A stretch of DNA of 64,000 nt from an uncultured Alteromonadaceae bacterium (GCA_913056495.1 CAJXMO010000008.1:1-64000); one strand, 5' to 3'; counted from the stretch's first letter, positions 50,021 to 59,951 are shown. The notes: generated from the sequence alone by a model not told the origin. Translations and numbers: made by a program.

Positions 50021-51310
50021 ATGGCTAAACAAATTGTCATTGTTGGTGGTGGTGCCGGTGGGTTGGAGCTGGCGACCAAACTGGGTAATAAATTTAAAAA
50101 CAACGCATCAGTTGATGTTTTATTATTAGATAGATACCCGTTTCATATCTGGAAACCGCTTTACCATGAAGTGGCAACCGGGTCTTTAGATGTGGATATG
50201 GATGGCGTCGATTTTCGCGCTCATGCCAGTAATAACCATTTTGAATTTCAGCTTGGCGAGCTAAGTGGCTTGGATCGCGAAAACAAAAAAGTTCAGTTAG
50301 AAGCCATTACCAGTAAGACCGGGGAGCAAATAGTCCCCCCCCGTGAAATTGAATACGATTATCTGGTACTTGCAATCGGTTCTATTACCAATGACTTTGG
50401 CACGCCGGGGGTGAAAGAGCATTGCCTGACGTTAGATACCACTAAACAAGCTGAAAAATTCCATCAGAAAATTTTAAATGAATTTTTAAAAATTAAAGTA
50501 TCGCGTGAAAACGATCCTTTAAAAATTGCTATTGTCGGCGCCGGTGCGACCGGTGTAGAGTTATCAGCCGAACTTTATAAAGTAACCGATTTACTCAGAG
50601 TATATGGCTTTAAAAATGTAAATCGCAACTCAATTGAAGTCACTATTATTGAAGCATCCGACCGAATACTGGGCGCATTACCGGAGCGGATATCGGACTC
50701 TGCCAGTAAAATTCTGACGGATTTAGGCGTTGAATTAAAAACCAAAACTATGGTTAAACAGGTTATGGAAGATGGCGTATTGATTAATGATGATCAAAAG
50801 CTGGATGCCGATATTACCGTGTGGTGTGCCGGGGTCAAAGGCGCGGATGTGCTTAAAAACATAGGCGGACTTGAAACCAACCGGGCCAATCAAATAATCG
50901 TTAATGCTTATATGCAGTCTGAAGAGGACGAGGCTATTTTTGCACTAGGTGATTGTGCCAGCTTCCAGCAAAAAGATGGCTCTTTTGTGCCGCCTCGCGC
51001 TCAGTCTGCTCACCAAATGGCTAAAACCGTCAGTCAGAACCTGGAAAATATCATTACAGGTAAGCCTCTGGTAGAGTTTGAATACAAAGATAAAGGTTCA
51101 CTGGTTTCATTTGCTGATTATACATCAGTTGGCTTTTTATCCAGTATGACCAATAAGAAAGTTTTTGTTGAGGGGTCGATTGCAAGACACTTATATGTCT
51201 CTTTGTATCGCTTGCATCAGGCTGCCTTGCATGGTTATTTAAAAATGTTTTTATTAATGCTGGTCGGTCGTATTAATCGAAGACTCAGACCTTTATTAAA
51301 GCTGCATTAA
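50021..51310 (+). CDS. ndh: type II NADH dehydrogenase (Ndh)
   Basis: This non-proton-pumping NADH:quinone oxidoreductase is a peripheral membrane flavoprotein. The FAD Rossmann motif IVGGGAGGLELA is at 6-17, the NADH motif IVGAGATGVELSAE near 170, and FALGDCA binds FAD phosphate near 309. A C-terminal amphipathic region near 390-429 would bind the membrane. The length is 429 aa. AAGGAG lies 6 nt before the ATG. Confidence 0.94.
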   Translation: MAKQIVIVGGGAGGLELATKLGNKFKNNASVDVLLLDRYPFHIWKPLYHEVATGSLDVDMDGVDFRAHASNNHFEFQLGELSGLDRENKKVQLEAITSKTGEQIVPPREIEYDYLVLAIGSITNDFGTPGVKEHCLTLDTTKQAEKFHQKILNEFLKIKVSRENDPLKIAIVGAGATGVELSAELYKVTDLLRVYGFKNVNRNSIEVTIIEASDRILGALPERISDSASKILTDLGVELKTKTMVKQVMEDGVLINDDQKLDADITVWCAGVKGADVLKNIGGLETNRANQIIVNAYMQSEEDEAIFALGDCASFQQKDGSFVPPRAQSAHQMAKTVSQNLENIITGKPLVEFEYKDKGSLVSFADYTSVGFLSSMTNKKVFVEGSIARHLYVSLYRLHQAALHGYLKMFLLMLVGRINRRLRPLLKLH

Positions 51311-51357
51311 TGCGTTTAATTGCTTTGGGGGCGGCGCGCCCCCAAGCAAGCTCTAAT

Positions 51358-52146
51358 TTACAACTCTTTAATTTTTATATTTTTAAATTCAACCGGCTGG
51401 CCTTCGCTTTGAAAGCCGATATAGCCAGAGGTGAGCACTGTCATTTGCTGCCAGATCTCCGGGTTTTCACCTGCAATTAAATCATCTTTGGTTGCATAGG
51501 CTTGTGAATATTTAAGCACGACTTCACCGTTTATAATTTGCGTGACCTGGCCATGATTAACAATCAGTTCGGCTGAAACCCATTGGTTCATCTGGTACGT
51601 TTTGGATGAGGATTTTAGGCAGTGGCCCTGATATAACTCGCCTTTATAAAACACTTCTGTACCCGGTGAGCACATATTGCCTGTGGGTCTGGTTTTGCCC
51701 GGTTCCAGTTCAGCCAGTAGCTGCATTTCAACCGAAATTGGCCAGTTCTGATGCGTTTGAATAGATTCCGGTGACTGGCTGTAAAACATCACACCACTGT
51801 TGCGTTTGGCATAGGAAGGGGCGCTTTCTAAAAACTCACCGCTAAAGCGGTAATCAAACTTTAAGTGAAAATGGGTGAACTCTTTGTCATAAAATAAGTG
51901 GCCAAAGCGTTCATTAAACTGCTCGTATTGATCGTAGCGTACTTTTAACAGGCCATCTTCTGCCCGAAAAGTATTGGCATAATTATCACCAGGCTCATGA
52001 TGGTTAATTTTAGCGGTCCAGTTGTTTAAGTTTTTGCCGTTAAATAAATCAACCCATTCACCTGTTTGTGGCTGAGAACTGCAAGCAGATAATAATGTTA
52101 TTGTGCATGCCAGTGTGCCTGCTGCGAAAGATTTGAGGGTAAGCAT
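51358..52146 (-). CDS. DUF1080 lipoprotein (3-keto-disaccharide hydrolase-like)
   Basis: This 262-aa lipoprotein has lipobox LLSAC with Cys22. The DUF1080 fold (PF06439) is a concanavalin-like jelly roll; the family hallmark WVDLFNGKNLNNWTAK is near 32-47, with a beta-sandwich and GYIGFQSEGQPVEFKNIKI at the end. Family members include 3-keto-glycoside hydrolases. No sugar oxidoreductase is adjacent, so the substrate is open. Confidence 0.87.
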   Translation of the reverse strand: MLTLKSFAAGTLACTITLLSACSSQPQTGEWVDLFNGKNLNNWTAKINHHEPGDNYANTFRAEDGLLKVRYDQYEQFNERFGHLFYDKEFTHFHLKFDYRFSGEFLESAPSYAKRNSGVMFYSQSPESIQTHQNWPISVEMQLLAELEPGKTRPTGNMCSPGTEVFYKGELYQGHCLKSSSKTYQMNQWVSAELIVNHGQVTQIINGEVVLKYSQAYATKDDLIAGENPEIWQQMTVLTSGYIGFQSEGQPVEFKNIKIKEL

Positions 52147-52403
52147 AAAGTCCTTAATATTGTCAGTGCTGTTATTTTTATGATGCAGAATGTTTACAGA
52201 GTATTAACTTACTCATCACTATAAATCTGATTTAGCTGTAAAGTCCAGCAAACAAAATAGCCACAGCAGCTATTTAATCGGGTTTACATGCGCAAATTGA
52301 TCAAAATAATTGACCCTTTCGGCAATTACTGATGTAATTTACTTATCTATACCCGTGCTACTTCAAGATGCATGTTTCAGAGCTATCACAACGCTTTCAA
52401 TAC

Positions 52404-52452
52404 AAGGCATATTGGTAAAGGAATGTAGGCACCTTTCGAACCAATATAACGC
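52404..52452 (+). repeat. box A-helix-box B motif, copy 3
   Basis: AAGGCA (52404-52409) and TAACGC (52447-52452) flank a 7-bp outer helix TATTGGT (52410-52416) with ACCAATA (52440-52446). It is extended inward by AAAGG (52417-52421) with CCTTT (52432-52436). Confidence 0.65.
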
Positions 52453-52507
52453 AGTAGTGGAAGCGCTGTGAAGCTCCCAGCGGGCCGGGCTAAAAATGCC
52501 TGATACG

Positions 52508-52557
52508 GCGTTAAATTGCTTTGATGTAGAATAACTATACCTTCAACAATTTGCCTT
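52508..52557 (-). repeat. box A-helix-box B motif, copy 4
   Basis: On the minus strand AAGGCA (52557-52552) and TAACGC (52513-52508) flank AATTG/CAATT (52514-52518 with 52547-52551). After a small bulge, TTGA pairs with TCAA (52521-52524 with 52543-52546). Confidence 0.62.
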
Positions 52558-52773
52558 GTCTCATGCATTTTTTTCTCCGGCTGAAATCAAGCATATTGAG
52601 GCAGCACGGGTATAACAAACTCCACTGGTTGGAGTTATCTTAACCCTCTTGTCTGATTTACTTTCTGATTAACAATTACTGTTCTTAGCTGTCGTATGAC
52701 AAGAGTTTAATTATTTGATTATTCAATTGCCTTTGGTTTACAGACTCAATGACAATTGATTCAGGGAATTCTT

Positions 52774-53295
52774 ATGAGACTAGTTAGCGCATTTTCCTAT
52801 TTTTTTAAAATTTTATTTCAGGGCGAAGAAAAAGCTTTGGCGGCAACTGCTGTTAGTGATACCTCAGCTGCCAGTGAAGCCCGTCCGGAATTTACTCATT
52901 CACAATTGCCTGCTGTGCAGGTGCTTAATTTATTTCAGTCACATGGCCGTTTAATTGACTTTTTACAGGAAGATATTCAGCAATACGGCGACGCGGATAT
53001 TGGTGCTGCAGTACGTGATATTCATGCCGGTTGTCGTCAGGTTTTAGATAAACATTTTGCGTTAAAACCCGTACTGGATAAAAACGAAGGTGACATAGTA
53101 AAAGTGGAAGCTCACTTTGACCCATCACGTATCGAACTGGTAGGTCATCTTGTCAATAATCAGGCAACAGAATCTGGTGCCAGTGGGCAACTAATACACA
53201 GAGGCTGGGTGGCAACTAAAACCGATTTACCTACGATTGCTGATGGTCAGGACCAAACTATTATTGCGCCGGCACAAGTGGAGGTGAAGTCATGA
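52774..53295 (+). CDS. DUF2760 protein, Hsp70 partner gene
   Basis: This 173-aa DUF2760-family protein starts at the ATG at 52774, with CAGGGA upstream; a TTG at 52756 is less likely. It has a hydrophobic N-terminus and an Ala/Ser-rich linker. The conserved domain (QVLNLFQSHGRLIDFLQEDI ... GAAVRDIHAGCR) follows. Its 4-nt overlap with the Hsp70 gene and the recurring DUF2760-Hsp70 order point to a shared, still unknown job. Confidence 0.88.
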   Translation: MRLVSAFSYFFKILFQGEEKALAATAVSDTSAASEARPEFTHSQLPAVQVLNLFQSHGRLIDFLQEDIQQYGDADIGAAVRDIHAGCRQVLDKHFALKPVLDKNEGDIVKVEAHFDPSRIELVGHLVNNQATESGASGQLIHRGWVATKTDLPTIADGQDQTIIAPAQVEVKS

Positions 53296-55160
53296 GTAAA
53301 TATGTCGTCGGTATCGACTTAGGTACGAGTAATACAGCGCTTTCATACGCCTTAAATGAAGATCAGGCGGTTGAGCAAATTAATGTGATTGATATGCCGA
53401 TTCCACAAGTTGTGGCGGCCGGCAGTGTTGAAGACAGACCATCTTTGCCGTCTACTTTATACATTAGCTCAGGTGATGATTTACCGCATGGCGCGTTAAA
53501 TTTGCCCTGGCGTGCAGAAGATAAAATAGTGGTCGGGACATTTGCGCGTGAACAGGGCGCAAAAGTACCCACCCGTTATATTCATTCTGCAAAAAGCTGG
53601 TTTTGTTATTCCGGGATTAATCCGGAGAAAAAGCTTTTACCACCCAATACGCCGGAAAAAGCAATTAAACAGTCACCGGCTGAGGTTGCTAAATTTATTT
53701 TGCAGCATTTAATTGAAGCCTGGAATGAAAAAGTCGCCAAAGGCGAGCCTGAGCAGGCATTAACCAATCAGGAAGTGACTTTATGTGTACCGGCCAGTTT
53801 TGATGCGCGTGCACGTAATTTAACCGTACAGGTTGCCGAAGAATTAGGCTTTGCCAATTTACATTTATTAGAAGAGCCACAAGCGGCCATTTACAGCTGG
53901 ATTGCTGCAATGGGGCGTGACTGGCGCAATCAAGTCGAAAAAGGCGATTTGTTGCTTGTTGTTGATGTGGGCGGTGGAACCAGTGACTTTTCACTGATTG
54001 CAGTGACAGAAGAAGAAGGTGAACTCCAGCTCAGACGTGTAGCTGTGGGTGAGCATATTCTGCTTGGCGGCGATAATATGGATTTATCACTGGCTCATAC
54101 AGTCGCGCAAAAACTTAAAAGCCAGGGCCATAAAAAATTAGATGAGTGGCAATTATCCGGTCTGGTTCAGCAGTGCCGGGTCGCCAAAGAAGCGTTATTA
54201 ACCAAGCCTGATTTAACCGAGTGGCCGCTGACTATTTTGGGTCGCAGTTCTTCAGTGATTGGCGGCTCGATTCGCAGTTCACTGAGTCGGGATGAACTTA
54301 ACCAGTTATTGCTGGAAGGCTTTTTCCCGATTGTTGAGCCGGATGCAATGCCGAAAGAAAAGCGTCGCTGGGGCTTTAAATCCAGTGGGCTGCCTTATTC
54401 GAGCGAACCGGCAGTGACTAAACATTTGGCTAAGTTTTTAACTCAGCATGCTGACTTATTAGAGCAAGTATTGCCGGACAGAGCTTACAGTGAAATGATT
54501 ATTCCAACCAAAGTCTTATTTAATGGTGGGGTATTTAAAGCACCGGCACTGCGCGATCGCATTATGCAACAAATCAATCACTGGGCTGATGAGCAAGCAG
54601 TTGAAGAGCCGCAAAGTCTGTCGTCAACCAGTTTAGATTTAGCGGTAGCCAATGGCGCCGCTTATTTAGGCATGGCTCGTCAGGGTAAAGGCATTCGCAT
54701 TAAAGGCGGCAGCGCGCGCAGTTATTATATTGCAATAGAAAGCGCAGAGCCTGCCATTCCGGGTTTTGAACCGCCGGTACAGGCTATGTGCATAGTGCCT
54801 TATGGCATGGAAGAAGGCACTACCCATGAAATTTCCGGTGAAGAAATTGAGCTGTGTTTATGGACGGGTCAGGTTGGTGAATTTGACTTTTTATCCAGCA
54901 CCTCGCGTAACCATGATCAGGCCGGTGAGCTATGTGAAATTGACGAAGAAGAACTCGAGTTCCATAAACCGATTGAAGCTGAAATTAAAGGTGAAGAGCG
55001 CATTGCGCAAATTGATCTGCGTGCACACTTTACCGATATTGGTGTATTGGAGCTGTATTGTGTCGATCGCGAGACTCAGATAGCTCATAAAATCGAGTTT
55101 AATGTACGCGAAGTGGAAGATGGCTCGATAGAAGAAGAAGCAAGTGAAGAGCTGGTTTAG
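53292..55160 (+). CDS. Hsp70-family chaperone (non-canonical DnaK-like)
   Basis: This 622-aa Hsp70 has an actin-type ATPase domain: phosphate-1 GIDLGTSNTALSY at 7-19, phosphate-2 VVDVGGGTSDFSL near 224, and an adenosine-site region KVLFNGGVFKAPALRD near 413. The C-terminal ~120 residues are short and acidic, without a canonical lid or EEVD-like tail. It is distinct from DnaK and HscA. In other bacteria a second, larger Hsp70-like gene often follows; here a strong terminator ends the operon instead. Confidence 0.92.
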   Translation: MSKYVVGIDLGTSNTALSYALNEDQAVEQINVIDMPIPQVVAAGSVEDRPSLPSTLYISSGDDLPHGALNLPWRAEDKIVVGTFAREQGAKVPTRYIHSAKSWFCYSGINPEKKLLPPNTPEKAIKQSPAEVAKFILQHLIEAWNEKVAKGEPEQALTNQEVTLCVPASFDARARNLTVQVAEELGFANLHLLEEPQAAIYSWIAAMGRDWRNQVEKGDLLLVVDVGGGTSDFSLIAVTEEEGELQLRRVAVGEHILLGGDNMDLSLAHTVAQKLKSQGHKKLDEWQLSGLVQQCRVAKEALLTKPDLTEWPLTILGRSSSVIGGSIRSSLSRDELNQLLLEGFFPIVEPDAMPKEKRRWGFKSSGLPYSSEPAVTKHLAKFLTQHADLLEQVLPDRAYSEMIIPTKVLFNGGVFKAPALRDRIMQQINHWADEQAVEEPQSLSSTSLDLAVANGAAYLGMARQGKGIRIKGGSARSYYIAIESAEPAIPGFEPPVQAMCIVPYGMEEGTTHEISGEEIELCLWTGQVGEFDFLSSTSRNHDQAGELCEIDEEELEFHKPIEAEIKGEERIAQIDLRAHFTDIGVLELYCVDRETQIAHKIEFNVREVEDGSIEEEASEELV

Positions 55161-55208
55161 CTTTAGCACCTATTTTTTCAATTTCGTTTCTACAATTTAG
55201 GGTAAAAT

Positions 55209-55245
55209 AAAAATGCCGCGCATGGTTCGCGGCATTTTTGTTTTT
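55209..55245 (+). terminator. strong intrinsic terminator after hsp70
   Basis: AAAAATGCCGCG (55209-55220) pairs perfectly with CGCGGCATTTTT (55228-55239), followed by GTTTTT. Confidence 0.88.
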
Positions 55246-55262
55246 AAATGATGAAGAAGTTA

Positions 55263-55772
55263 ATGAGCAAAACCAAAGTTACCATTGGATTAACCAACCC
55301 AAAAAGCCCTACCAATGTGGGGGCTGTAATGCGTGCCGCTGGTTGTTTTTCTGCTGATGCAGTCAACTATACCGGGCAAAGGTATGAGCGCGCAGCAAAG
55401 TATCAAACCGATACGCAAAACCGAATACGCAATATTCCGTTAACTGCAGTAGATTGTTTAGTCAAAGCTGCACCGGAAAATGCCAAAATTATCTGTGTCG
55501 ATTTAGTCGAAGGCGCAGTTCCATTACCGGATTTTGAGCACCCGGAAAATGCCTGTTATATCTTTGGTCCCGAAGATGGCACCATTGAGCAAGACGTTAT
55601 TGATAAAGCCGATTATGTGGTTTATATCCCAACAATAGGCTGCTTAAATTTAGCGATGAGCGTGAATGTAGTGTTATACGACAGAGCCAGCAAACTGAAT
55701 ACCATTAAAGCCAGCGATGAACTGGTGTGCCAGAGCCGGGATAGGAATAATAAGGTTAAGGTTAAATCTTGA
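55263..55772 (+). CDS. TrmH/SpoU-family RNA methyltransferase
   Basis: This small SPOUT methyltransferase of 169 aa has motif 1 NPKSPTNVGAVMRAAGCF, motif 2 YIFGPEDGTIEQDV and motif 3 YIPTIGCLNLAMSVNVVLYDR. There is no N-terminal RNA-binding extension. The start is the ATG at 55263; ATG at 55248 is also in frame. The RNA target is unknown; the minimal size is closest to TrmL/TrmH relatives. Confidence 0.87.
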   Translation: MSKTKVTIGLTNPKSPTNVGAVMRAAGCFSADAVNYTGQRYERAAKYQTDTQNRIRNIPLTAVDCLVKAAPENAKIICVDLVEGAVPLPDFEHPENACYIFGPEDGTIEQDVIDKADYVVYIPTIGCLNLAMSVNVVLYDRASKLNTIKASDELVCQSRDRNNKVKVKS

Positions 55773-55775
55773 TGC

Positions 55776-55805
55776 TAGGTTGGATAAGCCAGAGGCGCAT
55801 CCAAC
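55776..55805 (+). repeat. REP-like hairpin
   Basis: GTTGGAT (55779-55785) pairs with ATCCAAC (55799-55805) after a CTAG foot. The shape (GGATAAG ... GCGCATCC) is like the enterobacterial Y-REP. It sits just after the methyltransferase gene. Confidence 0.5.
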
Positions 55806-55810
55806 AAAGT

Positions 55811-55838
55811 TTAAAAAATCCCACGCAGAGCGTGGGAT
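55811..55838 (-). terminator. intrinsic terminator for purD
   Basis: On the minus strand ATCCCACGC-TCT-GCGTGGGAT is followed by TTTTT. It lies about 100 nt after the purD stop. Confidence 0.75.
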
Positions 55839-55939
55839 TGAGTCGTTCAAGCTTTTAATGCGGACAACTGAAACACATAGTGTTGCAAGAATCTAGCAGC
55901 GCTCTAAAATCTAGAGCTCAGCCTTCTACTTCTTGAGTC

Positions 55940-57229
55940 TTATTTACCTTGCTCACGAGCGATAGCGCGGTAAGCAATATCGTCACGGTATTGTACTTTG
56001 TCCCAGTCGATTTGCTTAAGTAGTTTATAAGCACGTGCCTGAGCGTCGGTGACTGAGTTGCCTAATGCGGTTGCACATAATACACGGCCGCCTGCTGTCA
56101 CTACATTACCGTCTTTCATTGCGGTACCTGCGTGGAATACTTTTTCACCGTCCACTTCTTCAGTTGGTAAGCCAGAAATCACATCACCTTTTGCGTACGA
56201 GCCCGGGTAACCACCAGCCGCTAAAACCACACCAACAGATGGACGTGGATCAAATTCAGCTACTTTGCCGGCTAGCTCACCTTTAGCACCCGCTAAACAC
56301 AATTCAACCAAATCTGATTTCATGCGTAACATAATTGGCTGAGTTTCCGGATCGCCAAATCGGCAGTTGTATTCAATCACTTTTGGTGTACCGTCAGCGG
56401 TAATCATTAAACCGGCATATAAGAAACCAGTATAAGGCATGCCTTCTTTTGCCATACCTTCAACCGTTGGCATAATCACTTCGTCCATAATTCGCTGATA
56501 AACTTCGTCAGTAACAACCGGCGCCGGAGAATAAGCACCCATACCACCTGTGTTAGGGCCTTTATCTTCATTGTAAGCACGTTTGTGATCTTGGCTGGTC
56601 GCCATAGGCACTACATTTTTACCGTCAACCATGACAATAAAGCTGGCTTCTTCACCTTCTAAAAACTCTTCAATCACCACACGGTTACCGGCATCACCAA
56701 ATGCATTGCCAGCTAACATGTCTTCAACAGCCGCTTTCGCTTCGTCTAATGTCATCGCAACGATTACGCCTTTCCCGGCACATAAGCCGTCTGCTTTTAT
56801 AACAATAGGCGCGCCTTTTTCATCTAAATAAGCTAATGCTTCTTTAGTATCTGTAAAGGTTTTATACCAGGCCGTAGGAATGTCGTGTCGTGCTAAAAAG
56901 TCTTTCGTGAAAGATTTTGAACCTTCTAACTGAGCCGCTTTTTCAGTTGGACCAAAAACTGTAAGGCCAGCAGCCTGAAAGGCATCAACCACACCAATAA
57001 CCAATGGTGCTTCCGGACCAACAATAGTTAAGTCAATTGCATTTTCTTTTGCAAATTTCACTAAGCCTTGAATATCTTCAACGCCAATTGCAACATTTTC
57101 TAATTTTGGCTCAAGCTCGGTACCAGCATTGCCCGGTGTTAGATAAACGGCTTCAACCTGGCTAGATTGTGCAGCTTTCCAAGCCAAAGCATGTTCGCGA
57201 CCACCGCCGCCGATAACTAAAACTTTCAT
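55940..57229 (-). CDS. purD: phosphoribosylamine-glycine ligase
   Basis: PurD joins phosphoribosylamine and glycine in purine synthesis. It has the PurD N-terminal domain VIGGGGREHALAWK at the start, an ATP-grasp domain with VIKADGLCAGKGV near 142 and EYNCRFGDPETQ near 284-295, and a C-terminal domain. The length of 429 aa is usual. It is separated from purH by an exported methyltransferase-like gene on the same strand. Confidence 0.97.
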   Translation of the reverse strand: MKVLVIGGGGREHALAWKAAQSSQVEAVYLTPGNAGTELEPKLENVAIGVEDIQGLVKFAKENAIDLTIVGPEAPLVIGVVDAFQAAGLTVFGPTEKAAQLEGSKSFTKDFLARHDIPTAWYKTFTDTKEALAYLDEKGAPIVIKADGLCAGKGVIVAMTLDEAKAAVEDMLAGNAFGDAGNRVVIEEFLEGEEASFIVMVDGKNVVPMATSQDHKRAYNEDKGPNTGGMGAYSPAPVVTDEVYQRIMDEVIMPTVEGMAKEGMPYTGFLYAGLMITADGTPKVIEYNCRFGDPETQPIMLRMKSDLVELCLAGAKGELAGKVAEFDPRPSVGVVLAAGGYPGSYAKGDVISGLPTEEVDGEKVFHAGTAMKDGNVVTAGGRVLCATALGNSVTDAQARAYKLLKQIDWDKVQYRDDIAYRAIAREQGK

Positions 57230-57253
57230 TTGTGTGATTACCTCTGAATAAAT

Positions 57254-58066
57254 TTATTTCGGTTTACGAAACTTTAATGTAAATCTGTCGCTCTCGCCGA
57301 TAGCAAGATACTTTTCTTTATTTTCATCACCCAAGCGCAAGCTGGGGGGTAATGTCCAAACACCTTTTGGGTGATCGGCTGAATCTTTTTCGTTTGCATT
57401 TATTTCGCTGCTGGCTTCCAGAATGAAACCGGCTTGCAGTGCCCAACTAATCGCTTGGCTCATTTTAACATAACCGCTTTTTTTATTGGCATTTTGATCA
57501 AAACTTTCTGGCATTTGATGATCAACGACACCTAAAACGCCACCTGGTTTAAGGGCTTTATAAAATGTTTTAAATGCTGAGAGGGCTGCGTCTTCACCAC
57601 CATTCATATACCAGTTATGCAGATTCCTGAAAGTTAATACGGTATCAACACTATTAGCTGGGGCTATCTCGTGGTTTGTCGACGGGCTGAACTCGGTTAA
57701 TTTTACCTGACTATAGTTTGGATCTGAATCCAGCTTTTGTTTAAAACGAGCCAGTGAGTTTTTAAAATAATTAACTTGTGTATCTGCCGGAAAGTGGGCT
57801 GCATAATAAGTGCCGTTTGCTTTCAGGTAGGGCGCCAGAATTTCACTATACCAGCCGCCACCTGGCCAGATTTCAACCACAGTTTGATTTGGCTGAAGAT
57901 CAAAAAATGCTAATGTTTGTTTTGGATGGCGATATGTATCCCGCGACATATTGCTATCGGTTCTGGTATCTGCCTTCAGGGCAGAGCTTAAATTTTCAGC
58001 CTGTACAGCTGTACTCCAACCCGACATTAAAATAATACCGGTTGCCAGTGCTTTATTTAGTTTCAT
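57254..58066 (-). CDS. exported methyltransferase-fold protein (COG4798-like)
   Basis: This 270-aa protein has a clear signal peptide (1-25, MKLNKALATG..AVQA) and a Rossmann methyltransferase-like fold. The SAM-loop position reads VVEIWPGGGWYSEIL, which lacks the normal acidic-x-Gly pattern at its start. SVDTVLTFRNLHNWYM and LKPGGVLGVVDH match motifs of class I methyltransferases. The start is the ATG at 58066, with AAGGA upstream; a frame from 58108 exists. It may have lost SAM chemistry or act on a periplasmic target. It lies 24 nt before purD and may share its transcript. Confidence 0.8.
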   Translation of the reverse strand: MKLNKALATGIILMSGWSTAVQAENLSSALKADTRTDSNMSRDTYRHPKQTLAFFDLQPNQTVVEIWPGGGWYSEILAPYLKANGTYYAAHFPADTQVNYFKNSLARFKQKLDSDPNYSQVKLTEFSPSTNHEIAPANSVDTVLTFRNLHNWYMNGGEDAALSAFKTFYKALKPGGVLGVVDHQMPESFDQNANKKSGYVKMSQAISWALQAGFILEASSEINANEKDSADHPKGVWTLPPSLRLGDENKEKYLAIGESDRFTLKFRKPK

Positions 58067-58191
58067 ATTTAATCCTTTTCTATTTGATTGACTGCCAGTT
58101 ATGACCACTAATATGAACTTTAGTTTGAGATTTTTATTTTGCGACTGTTATTTAAAAACTTGGGTATTAAGTTAATGGTAAGCTGGTTAAT

Positions 58192-58216
58192 AAAAAGGCC
58201 AGCAAGCTGGCCTTTT
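58192..58216. terminator. intrinsic terminator after purH
   Basis: AAAAAGGCCAGC-A-A-GCTGGCCTTTTT is a perfect 12-bp stem between purH and the methyltransferase-like gene, symmetric with T tails on both strands. Confidence 0.85.
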
Positions 58217-58293
58217 TAATTTATCTAATCCAATCTACACCTTATCTGAATATTTCCACTGGAATCATCCAGATTGCAGATTTGATTTATAAA

Positions 58294-59880
58294 TTAATGA
58301 CGGAAGTGACGCATACCAGTGAACACCATGGTCATACCGTGTTCGTCTGCTGCTGCAATGACTTCTTCATCACGCATTGAACCACCCGGTTGGATGACGG
58401 CTTTAATACCTGCGGCAGCTGCTGCATCAATACCATCACGGAACGGGAAGAAAGCGTCTGATGCCATTACAGAACCGGCAACTTCTAAGTTTTCGTCAGC
58501 GGCTTTAATGCCTGCAATTTTTGCACTGTATACACGGCTCATTTGGCCTGCGCCTACACCAATAGTTTGGTTACCTTTTGCGTAAACAATTGCGTTAGAC
58601 TTAACAAATTTAGCGACTTTCCAACAGAATAATAAATCACGTAATTCTTCTTCAGTCGGCTGACGTTTAGATACCACTTTTAAGTCATCTAACCCAACCA
58701 TACCTTGATCTCTGTCTTGCACTAATAAACCACCGTTAACTCGTTTAAAGTCTAATTCGGTTGTTTTTTCAGTCCACTCACCACATTCTAATAAACGAAC
58801 GTTTTGTTTTGCAGAAACGACTTCTTTAGCTTCAGCGGAAACACTTGGTGCTATGATTACTTCGACAAATTGACGTGAAACTATGGCTTCTGCTGTTTGT
58901 GCATCTAATTCCTGGTTGAACGCGATAATGCCACCAAATGCTGACGTTGGGTCTGTTTGATAGGCTTTATCGTAGGCTTCTAACAGGTTGGCACCTAAAG
59001 CAACACCACAAGGATTCGCATGTTTTACAATGACACAAGCCGGCTCTGCAAATTCTTTAACACACTCTAATGCTGCATCTGTATCTGCAATATTGTTGTA
59101 AGATAAAGCTTTACCCTGAATTTGAGTTGCGGTTGAAACTGAAGCTTCCAGAGCATTGGCTTCAACATAAAAAGCGGCTTGCTGATGGCTGTTTTCACCG
59201 TAACGACAATCTTGTTTTTTGATAAACTGAGAATTAAAGGTGCGCGGGAACTGGCTGCCTTCTGCTTTTTCAGTGTGGTAGTCAGGTACCATTTTACCAA
59301 AGTAGTTGGCAATCATGCCGTCATAGGCAGCGGTATGCTCAAATGCCGCAATCGCTAAATCAAAACGGGTTTGGTAAGTTAATGAGCCTGAATTGTTCGC
59401 CATTTCAGATAAAACGCGATCATAATCACCTGCGTTAACAATGATAGTCACATCTTTATGGTTTTTCGCAGCAGAGCGAACCATAGTTGGGCCGCCAATA
59501 TCAATGTTTTCAATTGCATCTTCTAATGAGCAGTCTGGTTTTGCAACAGTGGCAGCAAACGGATATAAGTTTACAACAACCATATCAATGCCGTTGATAC
59601 CGTGCTCAGTCATAACTGCGTCATCCTGACCACGACGACCTAAAATACCACCATGTACTTTTGGATGTAGCGTTTTTACGCGACCGTCCATCATTTCAGG
59701 GAAACCTGTATAGTCAGAAACCTCAGTTGCTGCAATTTGGTTTTCTTTAAGCAGTTTGAAAGTACCACCGGTTGATAAAATTTCTACGCCATTGGCTACT
59801 AAAGCACGGGCAAATTCAACAATACCAGTTTTGTCAGAAACACTAATAAGCGCACGTTTGATCGGGCGAGCTGTATCCAT
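58294..59880 (-). CDS. purH: bifunctional AICAR transformylase / IMP cyclohydrolase
   Basis: PurH does the last two steps of IMP synthesis. The N-terminal MGS-like cyclohydrolase domain runs to about 140, with [22 protein letters not shown] and VNLYPF. The C-terminal AICARFT domain has [25 protein letters not shown] and [12 protein letters not shown]. The length is 528 aa. The ATG is at 59880. Confidence 0.97.
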   Translation of the reverse strand: MDTARPIKRALISVSDKTGIVEFARALVANGVEILSTGGTFKLLKENQIAATEVSDYTGFPEMMDGRVKTLHPKVHGGILGRRGQDDAVMTEHGINGIDMVVVNLYPFAATVAKPDCSLEDAIENIDIGGPTMVRSAAKNHKDVTIIVNAGDYDRVLSEMANNSGSLTYQTRFDLAIAAFEHTAAYDGMIANYFGKMVPDYHTEKAEGSQFPRTFNSQFIKKQDCRYGENSHQQAAFYVEANALEASVSTATQIQGKALSYNNIADTDAALECVKEFAEPACVIVKHANPCGVALGANLLEAYDKAYQTDPTSAFGGIIAFNQELDAQTAEAIVSRQFVEVIIAPSVSAEAKEVVSAKQNVRLLECGEWTEKTTELDFKRVNGGLLVQDRDQGMVGLDDLKVVSKRQPTEEELRDLLFCWKVAKFVKSNAIVYAKGNQTIGVGAGQMSRVYSAKIAGIKAADENLEVAGSVMASDAFFPFRDGIDAAAAAGIKAVIQPGGSMRDEEVIAAADEHGMTMVFTGMRHFRH

Positions 59881-59951
59881 TGTTTATTTATTACCTTGTA
59901 TTAAATGTGTGGTTGTATTTTAACCGAACAATAAAAATTTTGAGAGTTGAG

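Larger units (their letters stand above)
52348..52614. mobile_element. miniature inverted-repeat element 3 (~267 bp)
   Basis: It has terminal inverted repeats of about 33 bp: TATACCCGTGCTACTTCAAG on the left, and the complement of TATACCCGTGCTGCCTCAAT on the right. TA is at each end. It lies in the 627-bp gap between the DUF1080 and DUF2760 genes; the flanks (52147-52347 and 52615-52773) show no gene. Two copies of the AAGGCA-helix-TAACGC pattern lie inside on opposite strands. A 60-codon minus-strand frame inside it is not credible as a gene. Confidence 0.8.

Noticed and set aside
52386..52568. 60-codon minus-strand frame inside element 3
   Set aside because: It lies wholly inside the inverted-repeat element across both conserved boxes, so base pairing rather than coding explains its sequence.
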